A stretch of DNA of 64,000 bases from Gemmatimonadota bacterium (lineage in GTDB: Bacteria; Gemmatimonadota; Gemmatimonadetes; Longimicrobiales; Gaopeijiaceae): NCBI GenBank assembly GCA_022340865.1, contig JAJDNC010000052.1, forward strand, positions 1-64,000, given 5' to 3'. Below the pieces are notes generated by a model. It saw only the letters and a program-made list of their open reading frames with translations, searched no databases and was not told where the DNA came from. Positions within the stretch are counted from its first letter, which is position 1. Each line of letters begins with the position of its first letter. Of the stretch, positions 32,688-42,182 are shown piece after piece. Both the position numbers and the translations under genes were made by a program.

Positions 32688-34379
32688 ATGGGTACCCTCA
32701 ACTGGATCATCGTCCTCGGGTACCTGACGTACGTCGTCGTGGACGGCGTGCGCCGGGCCAAGGGCACGAAGGAGATCGAGGGGTACTTCCTCGCCAATCG
32801 GAGCCTGCCGTGGTGGGCCGTCGGCCTCTCGGTGATGGCCACTCAGCTGTCCGCCGTGACCATGATCGGCACCACCGGCCAGGGCGCCACCGACGGCATC
32901 CGCTTCGTGCAGTTCTACTTCGGGCTTCCCATCGCCATGGTGATCCTCGGGGTCACGCTGGTGCCCTTCCTGCACGGCGCGAAGGTCTTCACGGCGTACG
33001 AGTACCTGGAACGCCGCTTCGACGCCAAGACGCGGTCCCTCACGGCGTTCCTCTTCCTCATCCTCCGGTCGCTGTCGTGCGGGACCATCATCGCCGCACC
33101 GGCGGTGGTGTTCAGCGCGATCTTCCACTGGAGCCTGCCGGTCTCCGTGGCCATCATCGGCATTCCCACGGTGATCTACACGATGATCGGCGGAGTGCAG
33201 GCCGTGACCTGGGCCGACGTGAAGCAGATGGTCATCATCGTGGGCGCCCTCGTGGCGGTGGTCGTCGTGCTCTTCGTGAAGATGCCGGTGCACCCCGGCG
33301 CGGCGCTGCACATCGCTGGCGCCACGGGACGTCTCAAGGCCTTCGACTTCCACTTCACGCTGAAGGAGGACTACACGTTCTGGTCCGGCATCATCGGAGG
33401 CACGTTCCTGATGCTCTCCTACTTCGGCACCGACCAGAGCCAGGTGCAGCGCTACCTCACCGCCCGCTCGGTGGACGAGGCCAGGAGCTCGCTCCTCATG
33501 AGCGCGTACTGGAAGATCCCCCTGCAGGCGCTGGTCCTCCTGGTGGGGGTGCTTGTCTTCGTGTTCTACCAGTTCAAGGCACCTCCGCTGTTGTACAACC
33601 CGGCCCAGGAAGCGCAGGTGGAAGCCGCCCGGGGCCCGCAGTACCACGCGCTTCAGCAGCGCTACGCCCAGGCCTTCGCCGCCAGGGAGGCCGCCGCCCG
33701 CACCCTGGCCGACGCCGAGGGCCCCCGGGCGAAGTCGGAAGCGAAGGCGGTGTTCCGGGATCGTGAGGCCGATGTGGACACCATCCGCTCCGACGCCCTG
33801 GCCATGGTGACGCAGGTCACCGGAGATGCGTCGAAGGACGTGAACTACATCATGCCACGCTTCGTCATCGACCAGCTCCCGGTGGGGCTTTCCGGCATCT
33901 TTATCGCCGCCGTGATGGCGGCGGCCATGTCCAGCATCGCCGCGGAGCTGAACTCACTCTCCACAACCTCGGTCATCGACCTCTACCGACGCTGGATCCG
34001 CCCCGAGGCCAGCGACAAGCACTTCCTCACCGTAGGGAAGATCGCCACGGCGTTCTGGGGGCTCCTGGCCTGCTTCGTGGCCACGTACGCCGCCCGGCTG
34101 GGCTCGCTCATCGAGGTGGTGAACCTCTTCGGGTCCTTCTTCTACGGATCGATTCTGGGCGTCTTCCTGCTGGCGATGATCAAGCGCGCCCGGCCCGTGG
34201 GCGCGTTCTTCGGCCTCATCGCGGGGATGGCCGCGGTAGCGGGGGTGGCCTATTTCGAGCCCGAGGTGACCTTCCTCTGGTACAACGTCATCGGCGCCCT
34301 GGTGGTGGTAGGCGTGGGGATGGCGTTGAGCCTTCTGCCGCCTCGAACTTCCGCCAGTCCGCAGCCTTCAGCGAGATGA
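32688..34379 (+). CDS. Sodium:solute symporter (SSS family)
   Basis: A 563-residue transporter with about 13 hydrophobic segments. Family signatures include GTLNWIIVLGYL, YFLANRSLPWWAVG, VMATQLSAVTMIGTTGQG, EYLERRFDAKTRSLTAFLF (in part) and VMAAAMSSIAAELNSLSTT, where the last contains residues of the sodium site. A cytoplasmic, helical charged loop (about 300-375, rich in Ala, Glu and Arg) is inserted in the middle and is longer than in many relatives. The substrate (sugar, amino acid or other) cannot be read. Its 3' end overlaps the convergent PIG-L gene by 92 bases. Confidence 0.88.
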   Translation: MGTLNWIIVLGYLTYVVVDGVRRAKGTKEIEGYFLANRSLPWWAVGLSVMATQLSAVTMIGTTGQGATDGIRFVQFYFGLPIAMVILGVTLVPFLHGAKVFTAYEYLERRFDAKTRSLTAFLFLILRSLSCGTIIAAPAVVFSAIFHWSLPVSVAIIGIPTVIYTMIGGVQAVTWADVKQMVIIVGALVAVVVVLFVKMPVHPGAALHIAGATGRLKAFDFHFTLKEDYTFWSGIIGGTFLMLSYFGTDQSQVQRYLTARSVDEARSSLLMSAYWKIPLQALVLLVGVLVFVFYQFKAPPLLYNPAQEAQVEAARGPQYHALQQRYAQAFAAREAAARTLADAEGPRAKSEAKAVFRDREADVDTIRSDALAMVTQVTGDASKDVNYIMPRFVIDQLPVGLSGIFIAAVMAAAMSSIAAELNSLSTTSVIDLYRRWIRPEASDKHFLTVGKIATAFWGLLACFVATYAARLGSLIEVVNLFGSFFYGSILGVFLLAMIKRARPVGAFFGLIAGMAAVAGVAYFEPEVTFLWYNVIGALVVVGVGMALSLLPPRTSASPQPSAR

Positions 34380-37008
34380 GGTTGGCGAAGAGGCGGTAGG
34401 CACCGGGCACGGCAGCAGGAAACTGCCTGAAGAACGACATCGCCGCGTACACGTACACGCCCTTGCCCAGAGGGGCCGCCAACAGACACCCCTGGATGGG
34501 CTTCTCGTCGGGGTCGTGCATCTGGACGAGCGGCGTGTAGTGCGGGTCCCACTTGCCCACGCAGTACAGGCTGCGCTCCTGCACCCATCCCTTGAAGTCG
34601 TCGGGCCCGATCTTGTTGGGCGTGGTGAAGATCGGCGCGTCCGGCTGCAGTACGGTCACCTTCGCCGTCTCGTCGGTGATGCGGTCGGCGGGACGGCTCA
34701 TGGACACGGGGTACGGTGCGAAGCGCGGGTACTCGTACTGGTTGTACTGCGATATCACCGTGCCCCCGGCCCGCACGTAGTTCAGGAGCTGCTGGTTGGC
34801 GGCCACCAGGTCCGGACGCGTCTGATAGGCGCGTATGCCCAGCACGATCACGTCGTAGGGGGAGAAGTCCCCGTCCCGCACCTGGGCGGGCGTGAGGAGA
34901 TCCACCTTCGCGCCGAGCTGCCGGATGGCCTCCGGACCGTCGTCCCCGGGTCCCATGATGTAGCCTACCGTGAGCGCCGGGGCGATGCGTACGGGCACCA
35001 CGGTGATCTTCCCCGTGGCCGGCGAGAACAGGGGGGTACGCTGGATGTGGGGATAGTCGATGATGTGGTATCCCCGGCGGTACTCCTTGCCGTCGTCGGT
35101 CTTCACCACCGCCTGGAACGTGTAAGCTCCGGCGGCCACGGTGCCCTTGGGGCTCACGTGGAACGTGAACGAGCCGTCCGAGCCCTCGTCGGCCAGCGCG
35201 ATGTCGTAACCCCCGGGCCGCACCGTCCATCCGGATGGCGCCTCCAACTTCAGGTGCCCTTTGCTTCCGCCCTTGGCCTCGGTGCGCACCGACACCGTCA
35301 GCGTGTGCGACTCCGTCCGGTGCTGGGGCCAGACGAGGCTCGTCGGGGTCACCGCGGCGGAGATGGCCGGCACCACGAGGACCGGGTCCCGATACTGCCC
35401 CGTCGAGCGGTCCACGCCCACGTAGCTCCACGGTACCGCGTGGTGAAGCTGCACGTCCTCGCCGCCCGCCTCCACGGTGAAGGCCACCGAGCCGAACACC
35501 GGGGCCGGAGCGCGGGGGAGGCCCCACAGGTCCGGACGGTTCTCCGGCCACCGATACATGTAGCCGTCCCGGGGCTGACGCAGGTAGTACATCCGCGTCG
35601 AGCGGGCGGTGTCGGGCACGGTGATGGCGTACGTCCAGGTGGCCATGGTCCCCGGCGCCACCGAGCCGTCCGGCGCGACGTCGGTGGTCCGCTCCAGCTT
35701 GCTGGTCCAGCCGCGGCCCGGAAGCTCCAGCGATGCCGCGGCGCCCCGCAGCACCATGGGGCCGCCGTTCCATGCCTGCACCGTGAGATGCACGGTCTGG
35801 CCCGGGACGACCACGTCGTCGTCGGTGCGCGCGTCCACGACGATCTGCGCCGCCGCCAGGAAGGCCCGGCTGGCGACGCCGATCTTTTCCGCGATGTCCC
35901 GATGGACGTCCGCGTCCTTGACCCCCCCCAGGGCGTCGTCGGCCATGTAGAGCTCGTCGAGGGCCTGGGCCAACGCGGGCGCGGACGCCGACGGATCCAG
36001 GGCGCCGAAGGTCGTCTCCACGTGCGTGACGAGCTTCTCGTACGACTCCAGGTGCGGTCGGGCCTGGGCCGCCACATCGGCGGGAAGGCTCTTCGTCACG
36101 CCCACCATCGCGGTGTCGATCCCGGTGAAGATGCCCTTGTCGGCCCCTTCGGGAACGTTGCTCTTGAGGAGCGCCACGCCGGTGGTGTGCGGGCCCGGCC
36201 GCTGGAGCTGCCCCATGCCCTGCGTCCGGTGCTGGCTCCGGGCCTCCATGGAGAGTTGGAAGTAGGAGCGGCCCAGGAGCGGGTCGAACTTCCCCGTGTG
36301 GATGACGATGGTGGACTCCGACGGGCGTCGGCGCTCGAGCTGGTAGAGCTTGTCGGGCTTCCAGGCCTCGACGCCCTCCTTCAGCTGCTCCGGAAAGCGC
36401 GCCGGATCGCCCGCCGCGACGAAGGCCCGCCGGGCCATGATCCCCGCGGCCTGGTGGTTGCCGTGACCGTCCCTGGGGGTGCCGGTGAACACCGTCACCA
36501 CCACCTGGGGGCGGAACTTCCGGATGATCCAGACGACGTCCTGCAGGACCTGGTCGGGAGGCCAGAAGGTGAGGGTCTCCTTGGCGGTCTTCGAGAAGCC
36601 GAAGTCGTACTCGCGGCCGAAGAACTGAGTGCCCCCGTCGAGCCTGCGCGCCGCTTCCAGCTCACCGGTGCGGATTATGCCCAGGCCGTCCCAGAGCTCA
36701 GGGCCGATGAGATTCTGCCCTCCCTCGCCCCGGGTGAGCGACATGTACGCCACCTGCACACCCTGGCCCCGGGCCAAGGCGGCGATGAGGCCGCTGTCCT
36801 CGTCGTCGGGATGGGCGGCGATCATGAGCACCCGCTTCACGCCGTTCATCTGCCGGAGCAGGAGTCCGGTGGCCACGGTGCCACCCTCCTCCTCCACCAG
36901 GGGCGCCTGCGCCGTTGCGGGTACAGGGTGGAAGAGGAGAAGAAGAACTACCGACCCGACGCCGACACACGCGCGCGCCGAGCGGCGCGCAAGACCAGCT
37001 CCCGCCAT
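34288..37008 (-). CDS. Secreted PIG-L deacetylase fusion protein
   Basis: A 906-residue exported protein. After a signal peptide (about 1-33, ending TAQA) comes a PIG-L/LmbE deacetylase domain with AHPDDEDSG (zinc ligands) and DGHGNHQAAG. The middle contains NEW3/Ig-like beta domains (VVPGQTVHLTVQAWN, WTVRPGGYDI). The C-terminal 220 residues resemble a class I glutamine-amidotransferase-like fold (YDVIVLGIRAYQTRPDL in part) without an obvious catalytic triad. It should de-N-acetylate a glycan or glycoconjugate. The ATG at 37008 follows GTGGAGG; a GTG four codons upstream is possible. Its 3' end overlaps the symporter gene. Confidence 0.85.
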   Translation of the reverse strand: MAGAGLARRSARACVGVGSVVLLLLFHPVPATAQAPLVEEEGGTVATGLLLRQMNGVKRVLMIAAHPDDEDSGLIAALARGQGVQVAYMSLTRGEGGQNLIGPELWDGLGIIRTGELEAARRLDGGTQFFGREYDFGFSKTAKETLTFWPPDQVLQDVVWIIRKFRPQVVVTVFTGTPRDGHGNHQAAGIMARRAFVAAGDPARFPEQLKEGVEAWKPDKLYQLERRRPSESTIVIHTGKFDPLLGRSYFQLSMEARSQHRTQGMGQLQRPGPHTTGVALLKSNVPEGADKGIFTGIDTAMVGVTKSLPADVAAQARPHLESYEKLVTHVETTFGALDPSASAPALAQALDELYMADDALGGVKDADVHRDIAEKIGVASRAFLAAAQIVVDARTDDDVVVPGQTVHLTVQAWNGGPMVLRGAAASLELPGRGWTSKLERTTDVAPDGSVAPGTMATWTYAITVPDTARSTRMYYLRQPRDGYMYRWPENRPDLWGLPRAPAPVFGSVAFTVEAGGEDVQLHHAVPWSYVGVDRSTGQYRDPVLVVPAISAAVTPTSLVWPQHRTESHTLTVSVRTEAKGGSKGHLKLEAPSGWTVRPGGYDIALADEGSDGSFTFHVSPKGTVAAGAYTFQAVVKTDDGKEYRRGYHIIDYPHIQRTPLFSPATGKITVVPVRIAPALTVGYIMGPGDDGPEAIRQLGAKVDLLTPAQVRDGDFSPYDVIVLGIRAYQTRPDLVAANQQLLNYVRAGGTVISQYNQYEYPRFAPYPVSMSRPADRITDETAKVTVLQPDAPIFTTPNKIGPDDFKGWVQERSLYCVGKWDPHYTPLVQMHDPDEKPIQGCLLAAPLGKGVYVYAAMSFFRQFPAAVPGAYRLFANLISLKAADWRKFEAAEGSTPSPRLPPPGRR

Positions 37009-37155
37009 CGCTGCCTCCACGCGTAGCCACCTCGTCCCCGACGGGGACGGGCCAGCACATACCCGAAACGGGGGGTGAAGTTACCCGACGCCTGTGGCGG
37101 CCGTCCAGACGGGAGGTGGGGGTGGGACCGGGCGGACCCGTTGCGCCACCGGCCT

Positions 37156-38337
37156 CTACACCTTGGCCAGCGCCTGCTCCAGGTCCGCGATGAGGTCGGC
37201 GGCGTCCTCGATGCCCACCGAGTAGCGCACCAGGCCGTCACTGAATCCCGCCGCTTCCCGAGCCTCCCGGGACATGGACGCATGCGTCATGGACGCTGGG
37301 TGCTCGATGAGGGTCTCCACGCCCCCCAGCGACACCGCCAGCGTCGCCAGGCGCACGTTGTCCATGAGGGTGCGGCCGGCGTCGAGTCCACCCTTCAGCT
37401 CGAAGGCGATCATGGCGCCGAAGCCCGACATCTGGCGCTTGGCCAGCTCGTGCTGCGGGTGGGACGGGAGACCGATGTAGCGGACGCTCTCCACCTTGGG
37501 ATGCGCCTCCAGCCAGCGCGCGATCTTCCCCGCGCCTTCCTGCGCGCGCTCCACACGAACGCCCAGCGTCTTCAGGCCCCGGATCACGAGGAAGGCCTGG
37601 TGCGGGTCCATGTTGCCGCCCAGGTGGATCATCACGTTGTGGAGGCGGGCGAGCACCTCTTCGTCCTTCACCACGACGATCCCGCCCACCACGTCGGCGT
37701 GGCCGTTGATGAACTTGGTGACCGAGTGGAGAACGATGTCGGCGCCCAGCGCCAGGGGTCGCTGCAGGTAGGGGCTGGCGAAGGTGTTGTCCACCGCCAG
37801 CATGCACCCGTTCTCGTGGGCGATCTGGGCCGCGCCGGCGATATCGGTGACCTGCATGGCCGGGTTCGACGGGCTCTCGACGTAGATGAGCTTCGTGTTC
37901 GGCCGCACGGCCTCGCGGATGTTGTCCAGGCACGTCGTGTCCACGAACGTCGACTCCACCCCGAACCGCGACAGATGCTTCTCCACGAAGCCCCGGCTCG
38001 GCCCGTACACCGAGGCGGTGCCCACCATGTGCGCGCCCTGGTCGAGGAGCGCCATGTATACGGTGCTCACGGCACCCATGCCCGAAGCCGTGGCGATGGC
38101 GCCGACGCCTCCCTCCAGATCCGCGACGCTCTCCTCCAGCGCGTGGATGGTGGGGTTCCCCATCCGCGTGTAGATGTAGCCCTTCTCCTCTCCGGCGAAG
38201 AGGGCGGCTCCGTGGGCCGCGCTCTCGAAGGCGAAGGTGGAGGTCTGGTAGATGGGGACGTTCACCGCGCCGCTGCCGTCCGGATGGTGGCCGCCGTGAA
38301 CCAGCTTGCTGTTCATGCCCAGTGTTGCCGACTTCAT
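37156..38337 (-). CDS. Trans-sulfuration family PLP enzyme (cystathionine gamma-synthase/lyase type)
   Basis: A 393-residue fold-type I PLP enzyme. Motifs: YQTSTFAFES, YTRMGNPTIHALE, ATASGMGAVS, YVESPSNPAM, AVDNTFASPYLQRP and the PLP lysine Lys208 in HSVTKFINGHADVVGG. The length is normal. Members act as cystathionine gamma-synthase, cystathionine gamma-lyase, O-acetylhomoserine sulfhydrylase or methionine gamma-lyase; the cysteine characteristic of methionine gamma-lyase after the YG motif is absent here (YGPSRG). The reaction within the Cys/Met family cannot be fixed. No other methionine gene adjoins and no SAM riboswitch is seen upstream. Confidence 0.85.
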   Translation of the reverse strand: MKSATLGMNSKLVHGGHHPDGSGAVNVPIYQTSTFAFESAAHGAALFAGEEKGYIYTRMGNPTIHALEESVADLEGGVGAIATASGMGAVSTVYMALLDQGAHMVGTASVYGPSRGFVEKHLSRFGVESTFVDTTCLDNIREAVRPNTKLIYVESPSNPAMQVTDIAGAAQIAHENGCMLAVDNTFASPYLQRPLALGADIVLHSVTKFINGHADVVGGIVVVKDEEVLARLHNVMIHLGGNMDPHQAFLVIRGLKTLGVRVERAQEGAGKIARWLEAHPKVESVRYIGLPSHPQHELAKRQMSGFGAMIAFELKGGLDAGRTLMDNVRLATLAVSLGGVETLIEHPASMTHASMSREAREAAGFSDGLVRYSVGIEDAADLIADLEQALAKV

Positions 38338-38652
38338 GGGTGCTCCGTGGGGGGCGCCGGGGAGGGGCGACGGGTGGAACGGCTGTGCTCGGTGGGCGGG
38401 GGGTCACGAAAGATACAAAGGATCCGGCGGCGGATGGGGGCACCGGGCCCTGGGCGCACCCGCCCGGGGCCCCTCCCGGAGGCAGCCGTCTCGCGCCGAC
38501 TCCAGCCCCCCACGGCCGCAGCCACGCGCGCGGCGTGCCGGAACCGTCACGACCTGAGCCACGAGGTCGTTCCCTCCAGGTGAACGTACGTCTCTGGGCA
38601 GGGGATCCGGGCGGCGTATCGGTTGGGGGAGCCGTTGCAGGAGGAATGCGAG
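38338..38652. other. Intergenic region, 315 bases
   Basis: Divergent spacer between the trans-sulfuration enzyme and a small lipoprotein. It is rich in G and C runs; I see no coding potential and no riboswitch. Confidence 0.4.
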
Positions 38653-39039
38653 ATGCGCGGAAGGATGTGGGTCGCTTGCTTCCTGGCGCTGGCCCTCTCG
38701 GCGTGCTCACAAGGGCCCACCGTCGCGTATGGGTGCACGAGGAAGGGCTGTGCGTCCGGCCTCGCGGTGACCTTCGACGGGGTGGCGCCGGACAGCACGA
38801 CCATCACGGCGAGGACCGCCGGCGGGGACGTCCGGACGAAGCTGTGCGGCGTCGACTACAGGTGCAACGGGGTCGTCTTCTTCGAGGACTTCGAGCCCGA
38901 CTCGGCGGAGATCATCATCACGTCGAAGCGGGGGCAGACGACCCAGGAGGTCCACCCCCAATACAAGCCGGTCTACCCCAACGGGGTGCTGTGCGGCGCC
39001 GCGTGCTCCGCAGGCACCGTGAAGGTGCAGCTGCCTTAG
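38653..39039 (+). CDS. Small cysteine-containing lipoprotein
   Basis: A 128-residue exported protein with lipobox LSAC (cysteine at about residue 18). The mature part has further cysteines (YGCTRKGCASG, KLCGVDYRCNG, GVLCGAACSAG) that could form disulfides. Beta-strand-rich segments (GLAVTFDGVAPDSTTITAR, IIITSKRGQTTQ in part) suggest an Ig-like fold. A GGAGG box lies 8 bases before the ATG at 38653. The family is not recognised; it is probably a periplasmic or surface lipoprotein. Confidence 0.68.
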   Translation: MRGRMWVACFLALALSACSQGPTVAYGCTRKGCASGLAVTFDGVAPDSTTITARTAGGDVRTKLCGVDYRCNGVVFFEDFEPDSAEIIITSKRGQTTQEVHPQYKPVYPNGVLCGAACSAGTVKVQLP

Positions 39040-39285
39040 CAGGTTGACGGCCGGCGCGGCGGTCGCGGAATGGCGTTCGAGCCCGGTCACTGCCAGCGGC
39101 AGGTTGCGTATCCCCAACCCTTGCCTGACCCTGCTCGACTGCCAGCTTTGAGGGTTGGCCGCCCGACCCGGGCGGTCCGCTGCAAGGAGCGTCGTGGGGC
39201 CGAAATCGGCGCTGCCGGGCGCTCCGGGGCGGCGGTGAGGCTGGACCACCGGCGTCCGCACGAATCCCTCACCGAAGAGCTACGC

Positions 39286-41379
39286 ATGATCAAGGATCTC
39301 CTGGGCCGCTCCATCGAGAAGCGGCCCGCCACCCTGCGCTTCGACGGCCGCATCCTGCTTCTCCTGGACGACGCCGAGCTCGTCCGCGCACAGCTCTTCG
39401 AGGGCCGCGACGTCGAGCTCACCGAGGAGCTGAAGGGCCGCCTCCGGGACCAGATCTCCACCGACGAGATCACCCCGGCCTACATCTGCTACTTCTTCGA
39501 CGAGACGCTGGGCGACTTCCCCTACCTGGGGCTGCGTACCACCGACCGCACCACCGGAGAGACGGAGTATCCGGTGACGCGCTCCTCGGTGAAGGACGGC
39601 GGCTTCGTGTGCTCGGTGGCCGGGAAGCGCCGGGGCAAGGGGAGCAGCCGGGAACAGAGCCCGTACGCGGAGCTCATGGCCGGTGTGCAAGTGGTCGTCG
39701 CCGAGAGCATCGAGCGCATCTACAACGAGAACTGCCAGAACCTGGGGATGCTCACCACCACGGACTTCTCCGTGCTGGACCGCATCCGCGCCGGTGAGGA
39801 GATCCCCCTCTCGGTATTCACCGAGGGGAAGGACGAGATCACCCGCCAGATCATCGAGCACGGCGGGCTCTTCGAGTTCAACGTGGCGCGCCTCCAGGGC
39901 AAGGTGACGCTGCCGGTGCCGTTGAGCCTGGCCCGGGGCGCGCCGGCGGGCCGGCCCATGACCGTCGCCGAGAAGATCTTCGCCCGCCATCTGGTGGTGG
40001 ACGCGGCGGCGGACGAGGTCGGGGTGCCTTGGGTGGAGGCCGGTGAAGCGGGCTTCTTCCGCACGGACATCCGCTTCAGCCACGAGTACGTCACCCCCAT
40101 GTCCGCCATCTTCTTCGAGGACAAGGTGGGGGCCGACGCCAAGGTGGTGGGCCCCGAGTCGATCCTGTTCTTCCGGGACCACCTCACCTTCCTGGCCAAG
40201 GCCATGACGCAGGAGCGCATCGAGGAGGGGCTTCTGGACGTGGCGAACCAGCTCGAGGTCAAGCAGCGCGCCTTCGCGGAGAAGCAGGGCATCCGCCTCT
40301 ACGGCGAGCAGATGGGGCATCGCCAGGGCTCCGAGGCCATCTGCCACTCGAAGATTCTGGAGGAGTATGCCGAGCCCGGCATGCTCATCATCGGCTCCGA
40401 CTCGCACACGCCCCACGCCGGCGCCATCGGTGCGGTGGCGTTCGGCGTGGGCACCACGGCCATCTTCAACTCGTGGATCACCAGGGACGTGCGCGTCCGG
40501 GTGCCGAAGTCCTTCAAGGTGGTGGTGAGCGGGACACCGGCGCCCAACGTCACGGCCAAGGATTACATGCTGGAGATACTCCGGCACCCGTACATCAGGG
40601 ACGGGCACGCCATCGGCCAGATCATCGAGTACGCCGGGCCGGCGGTGGAGGCGCTCAGCGTGGACGAGCGCGCCACCATGACGAACATGGCCGCCGAGGT
40701 GGGAGCCTTCACCGGCATCATCGCCGCAGACGCCAAGTCGGTGGAGTTCCTCGTGAACGAGCGGGGCATGGACCGCGCGCAGGCCGAGGCCCTGGTGGCG
40801 GGGATGCAGTCCGACCCCGACGCCGAGTACGTGAAGGTCATCGAGATCGACGCGTCGACGATCAGGCCCATGGCGGCGCTCCCCAACGATCCGGGGAACG
40901 GCGTGTTCATCGACGAGCTCGAGAGCGAGCGGGTGCGCATCGACATCGCGTACGCCGGATCGTGCACCGCCGGGAAGAAGGAGGACATGGACATGTACGC
41001 CCGTGTCTTCGCCGAGCTGGAGGGCCAGGGCCTCAAGGTGCACTCCGACGTGCGCTGCTACATCCAGTGCGGCTCCGTCGAGGTGCGCGAGTACTGCCGG
41101 GAGAAGGGGTACCTCGACCTGTTCGAGCGCATGGGCGCGGAGTTCATCGAGCCCGGATGCGGCGCGTGCATCAACGCGGGACCCGGGGTGACGGCATCAC
41201 CCGACGAGGTGTCCATCTCGAGCCAGAACCGCAACTTCCCCGGCCGCTCGGGACCCGGGAACCTCTATCTTGCCTCGCCGTACTCAGTGGCCGCCTCCGC
41301 CGTCGCCGGCTACGTCACCCGGTGGGTGCCGGGGCAGCGGGTCGAGCCGGTGGGGGCCAGAAGGCTGGCAGTGGTGTAG
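39286..41379 (+). CDS. Aconitase-family hydratase with N-terminal swivel domain
   Basis: A 697-residue Fe-S hydro-lyase. Residues about 1-215 form the swivel (small, LeuD-like) domain: DQISTDEITPAY and GKGSSREQSPYAEL. Residues about 225-690 form the large (LeuC-like) domain, starting PMTVAEKIFARHLV and including GSDSHTPHAGAIGAVAFGVG. The [4Fe-4S] cysteines are Cys560 (YAGSCTAGKK), Cys625 and Cys628 (PGCGACINAG). The order swivel-then-large is that of AcnB without its HEAT domain and the reverse of AcnA. It probably interconverts citrate and isocitrate, but homoaconitase or isopropylmalate isomerase activity cannot be excluded. The ATG at 39286 starts the conserved frame. Confidence 0.85.
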   Translation: MIKDLLGRSIEKRPATLRFDGRILLLLDDAELVRAQLFEGRDVELTEELKGRLRDQISTDEITPAYICYFFDETLGDFPYLGLRTTDRTTGETEYPVTRSSVKDGGFVCSVAGKRRGKGSSREQSPYAELMAGVQVVVAESIERIYNENCQNLGMLTTTDFSVLDRIRAGEEIPLSVFTEGKDEITRQIIEHGGLFEFNVARLQGKVTLPVPLSLARGAPAGRPMTVAEKIFARHLVVDAAADEVGVPWVEAGEAGFFRTDIRFSHEYVTPMSAIFFEDKVGADAKVVGPESILFFRDHLTFLAKAMTQERIEEGLLDVANQLEVKQRAFAEKQGIRLYGEQMGHRQGSEAICHSKILEEYAEPGMLIIGSDSHTPHAGAIGAVAFGVGTTAIFNSWITRDVRVRVPKSFKVVVSGTPAPNVTAKDYMLEILRHPYIRDGHAIGQIIEYAGPAVEALSVDERATMTNMAAEVGAFTGIIAADAKSVEFLVNERGMDRAQAEALVAGMQSDPDAEYVKVIEIDASTIRPMAALPNDPGNGVFIDELESERVRIDIAYAGSCTAGKKEDMDMYARVFAELEGQGLKVHSDVRCYIQCGSVEVREYCREKGYLDLFERMGAEFIEPGCGACINAGPGVTASPDEVSISSQNRNFPGRSGPGNLYLASPYSVAASAVAGYVTRWVPGQRVEPVGARRLAVV

Positions 41380-41505
41380 CGAAGGTGTAGCGCGTCGCCA
41401 CGGACCGGCCCTCAACAGTGGGCCACCAGGCTGCATCTCGCTGGATGCGCCGGCCCGGTGGCGGCCCGGGGATGTCCACGAAGGGAACCATCGGGAGGGT
41501 GCAGT

Positions 41506-42108
41506 ATGCGTCGTCTGCGTCTGTTGCCGGTTCTGGCAGCTGGGCTCTTCGTGGCGGCGTGCTCGGCGCAGAGCACCGCGACGGTACAGACGGCCACGCT
41601 GGACGTGCACGTGAACGTGACCGGCACTTCCATGGACACCACGTTCACCATCACCGTGGACGGAAGCCACACGTACGCCGTGACCACCGGTCAGGACGCC
41701 AGCTTCCAGGTGAGCGAAACGACGCACACCGTCACCCTCGGAGGCGTGGCGGACAACTGCACGATCCAGAGTGCCAACCCCCAGTCGATACAGATCGCCC
41801 TCGGCGGCACGGCTACGCTCTCCTTCGACGTGGCGTGCACCACGAACGGGGCGGTGGTGGTCACCACGTCCACCACGGGCCAGAACCAGGATGACCAGTA
41901 CACCCTCGCGTTCAACACCGACTACTACACCGTCCCCGTGGGGCCGCAGCAGACGCTCACGATATCCCTTCCGGTGGGCACGTACAGCCTGGCGCTGACG
42001 GACGTGGCGGCGAACTGTACCGTGCAGGGAACCAACCCGGTCTCGCTGGATCTGGTCCAGGACTCGGTGGCGACGGTGTCCTTCCAGGTGGCGTGCACGG
42101 CCCCCTAG
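41506..42108 (+). CDS. Lipoprotein of two tandem beta-sandwich repeats
   Basis: A 200-residue exported lipoprotein (lipobox VAAC, cysteine about residue 19). The mature part is an internal duplication of about 82 residues: each copy has a TFTITVDGSHTYAV / YTLAFNTDYYTVPV segment, an LxxVAxNCT turn with one cysteine, and a closing xVATVSFQVACT or ATLSFDVACT with a second cysteine. The fold is probably Ig-like, with one disulfide per repeat. GGGAGG lies 8 bases before the ATG. The function is unknown; such proteins probably sit at the cell surface. Confidence 0.72.
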   Translation: MRRLRLLPVLAAGLFVAACSAQSTATVQTATLDVHVNVTGTSMDTTFTITVDGSHTYAVTTGQDASFQVSETTHTVTLGGVADNCTIQSANPQSIQIALGGTATLSFDVACTTNGAVVVTTSTTGQNQDDQYTLAFNTDYYTVPVGPQQTLTISLPVGTYSLALTDVAANCTVQGTNPVSLDLVQDSVATVSFQVACTAP

Positions 42109-42182
42109 CCCACGGCGAGCGGTTTATACGCTCCCACGAGGGGCGGCGCTTCGGCACCCTCGCCGCTCGACGGGACACCACG

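Noticed and set aside
30086..32842. Long second minus-strand frame across the ADOP permease gene
   Set aside because: Translation is Arg/Pro/Gly-rich and without motifs; it is an out-of-frame shadow of the permease.
38338..38652. Possible SAM riboswitch before the trans-sulfuration gene
   Set aside because: No SAM-I or SAM-II core pattern is visible on the minus strand.
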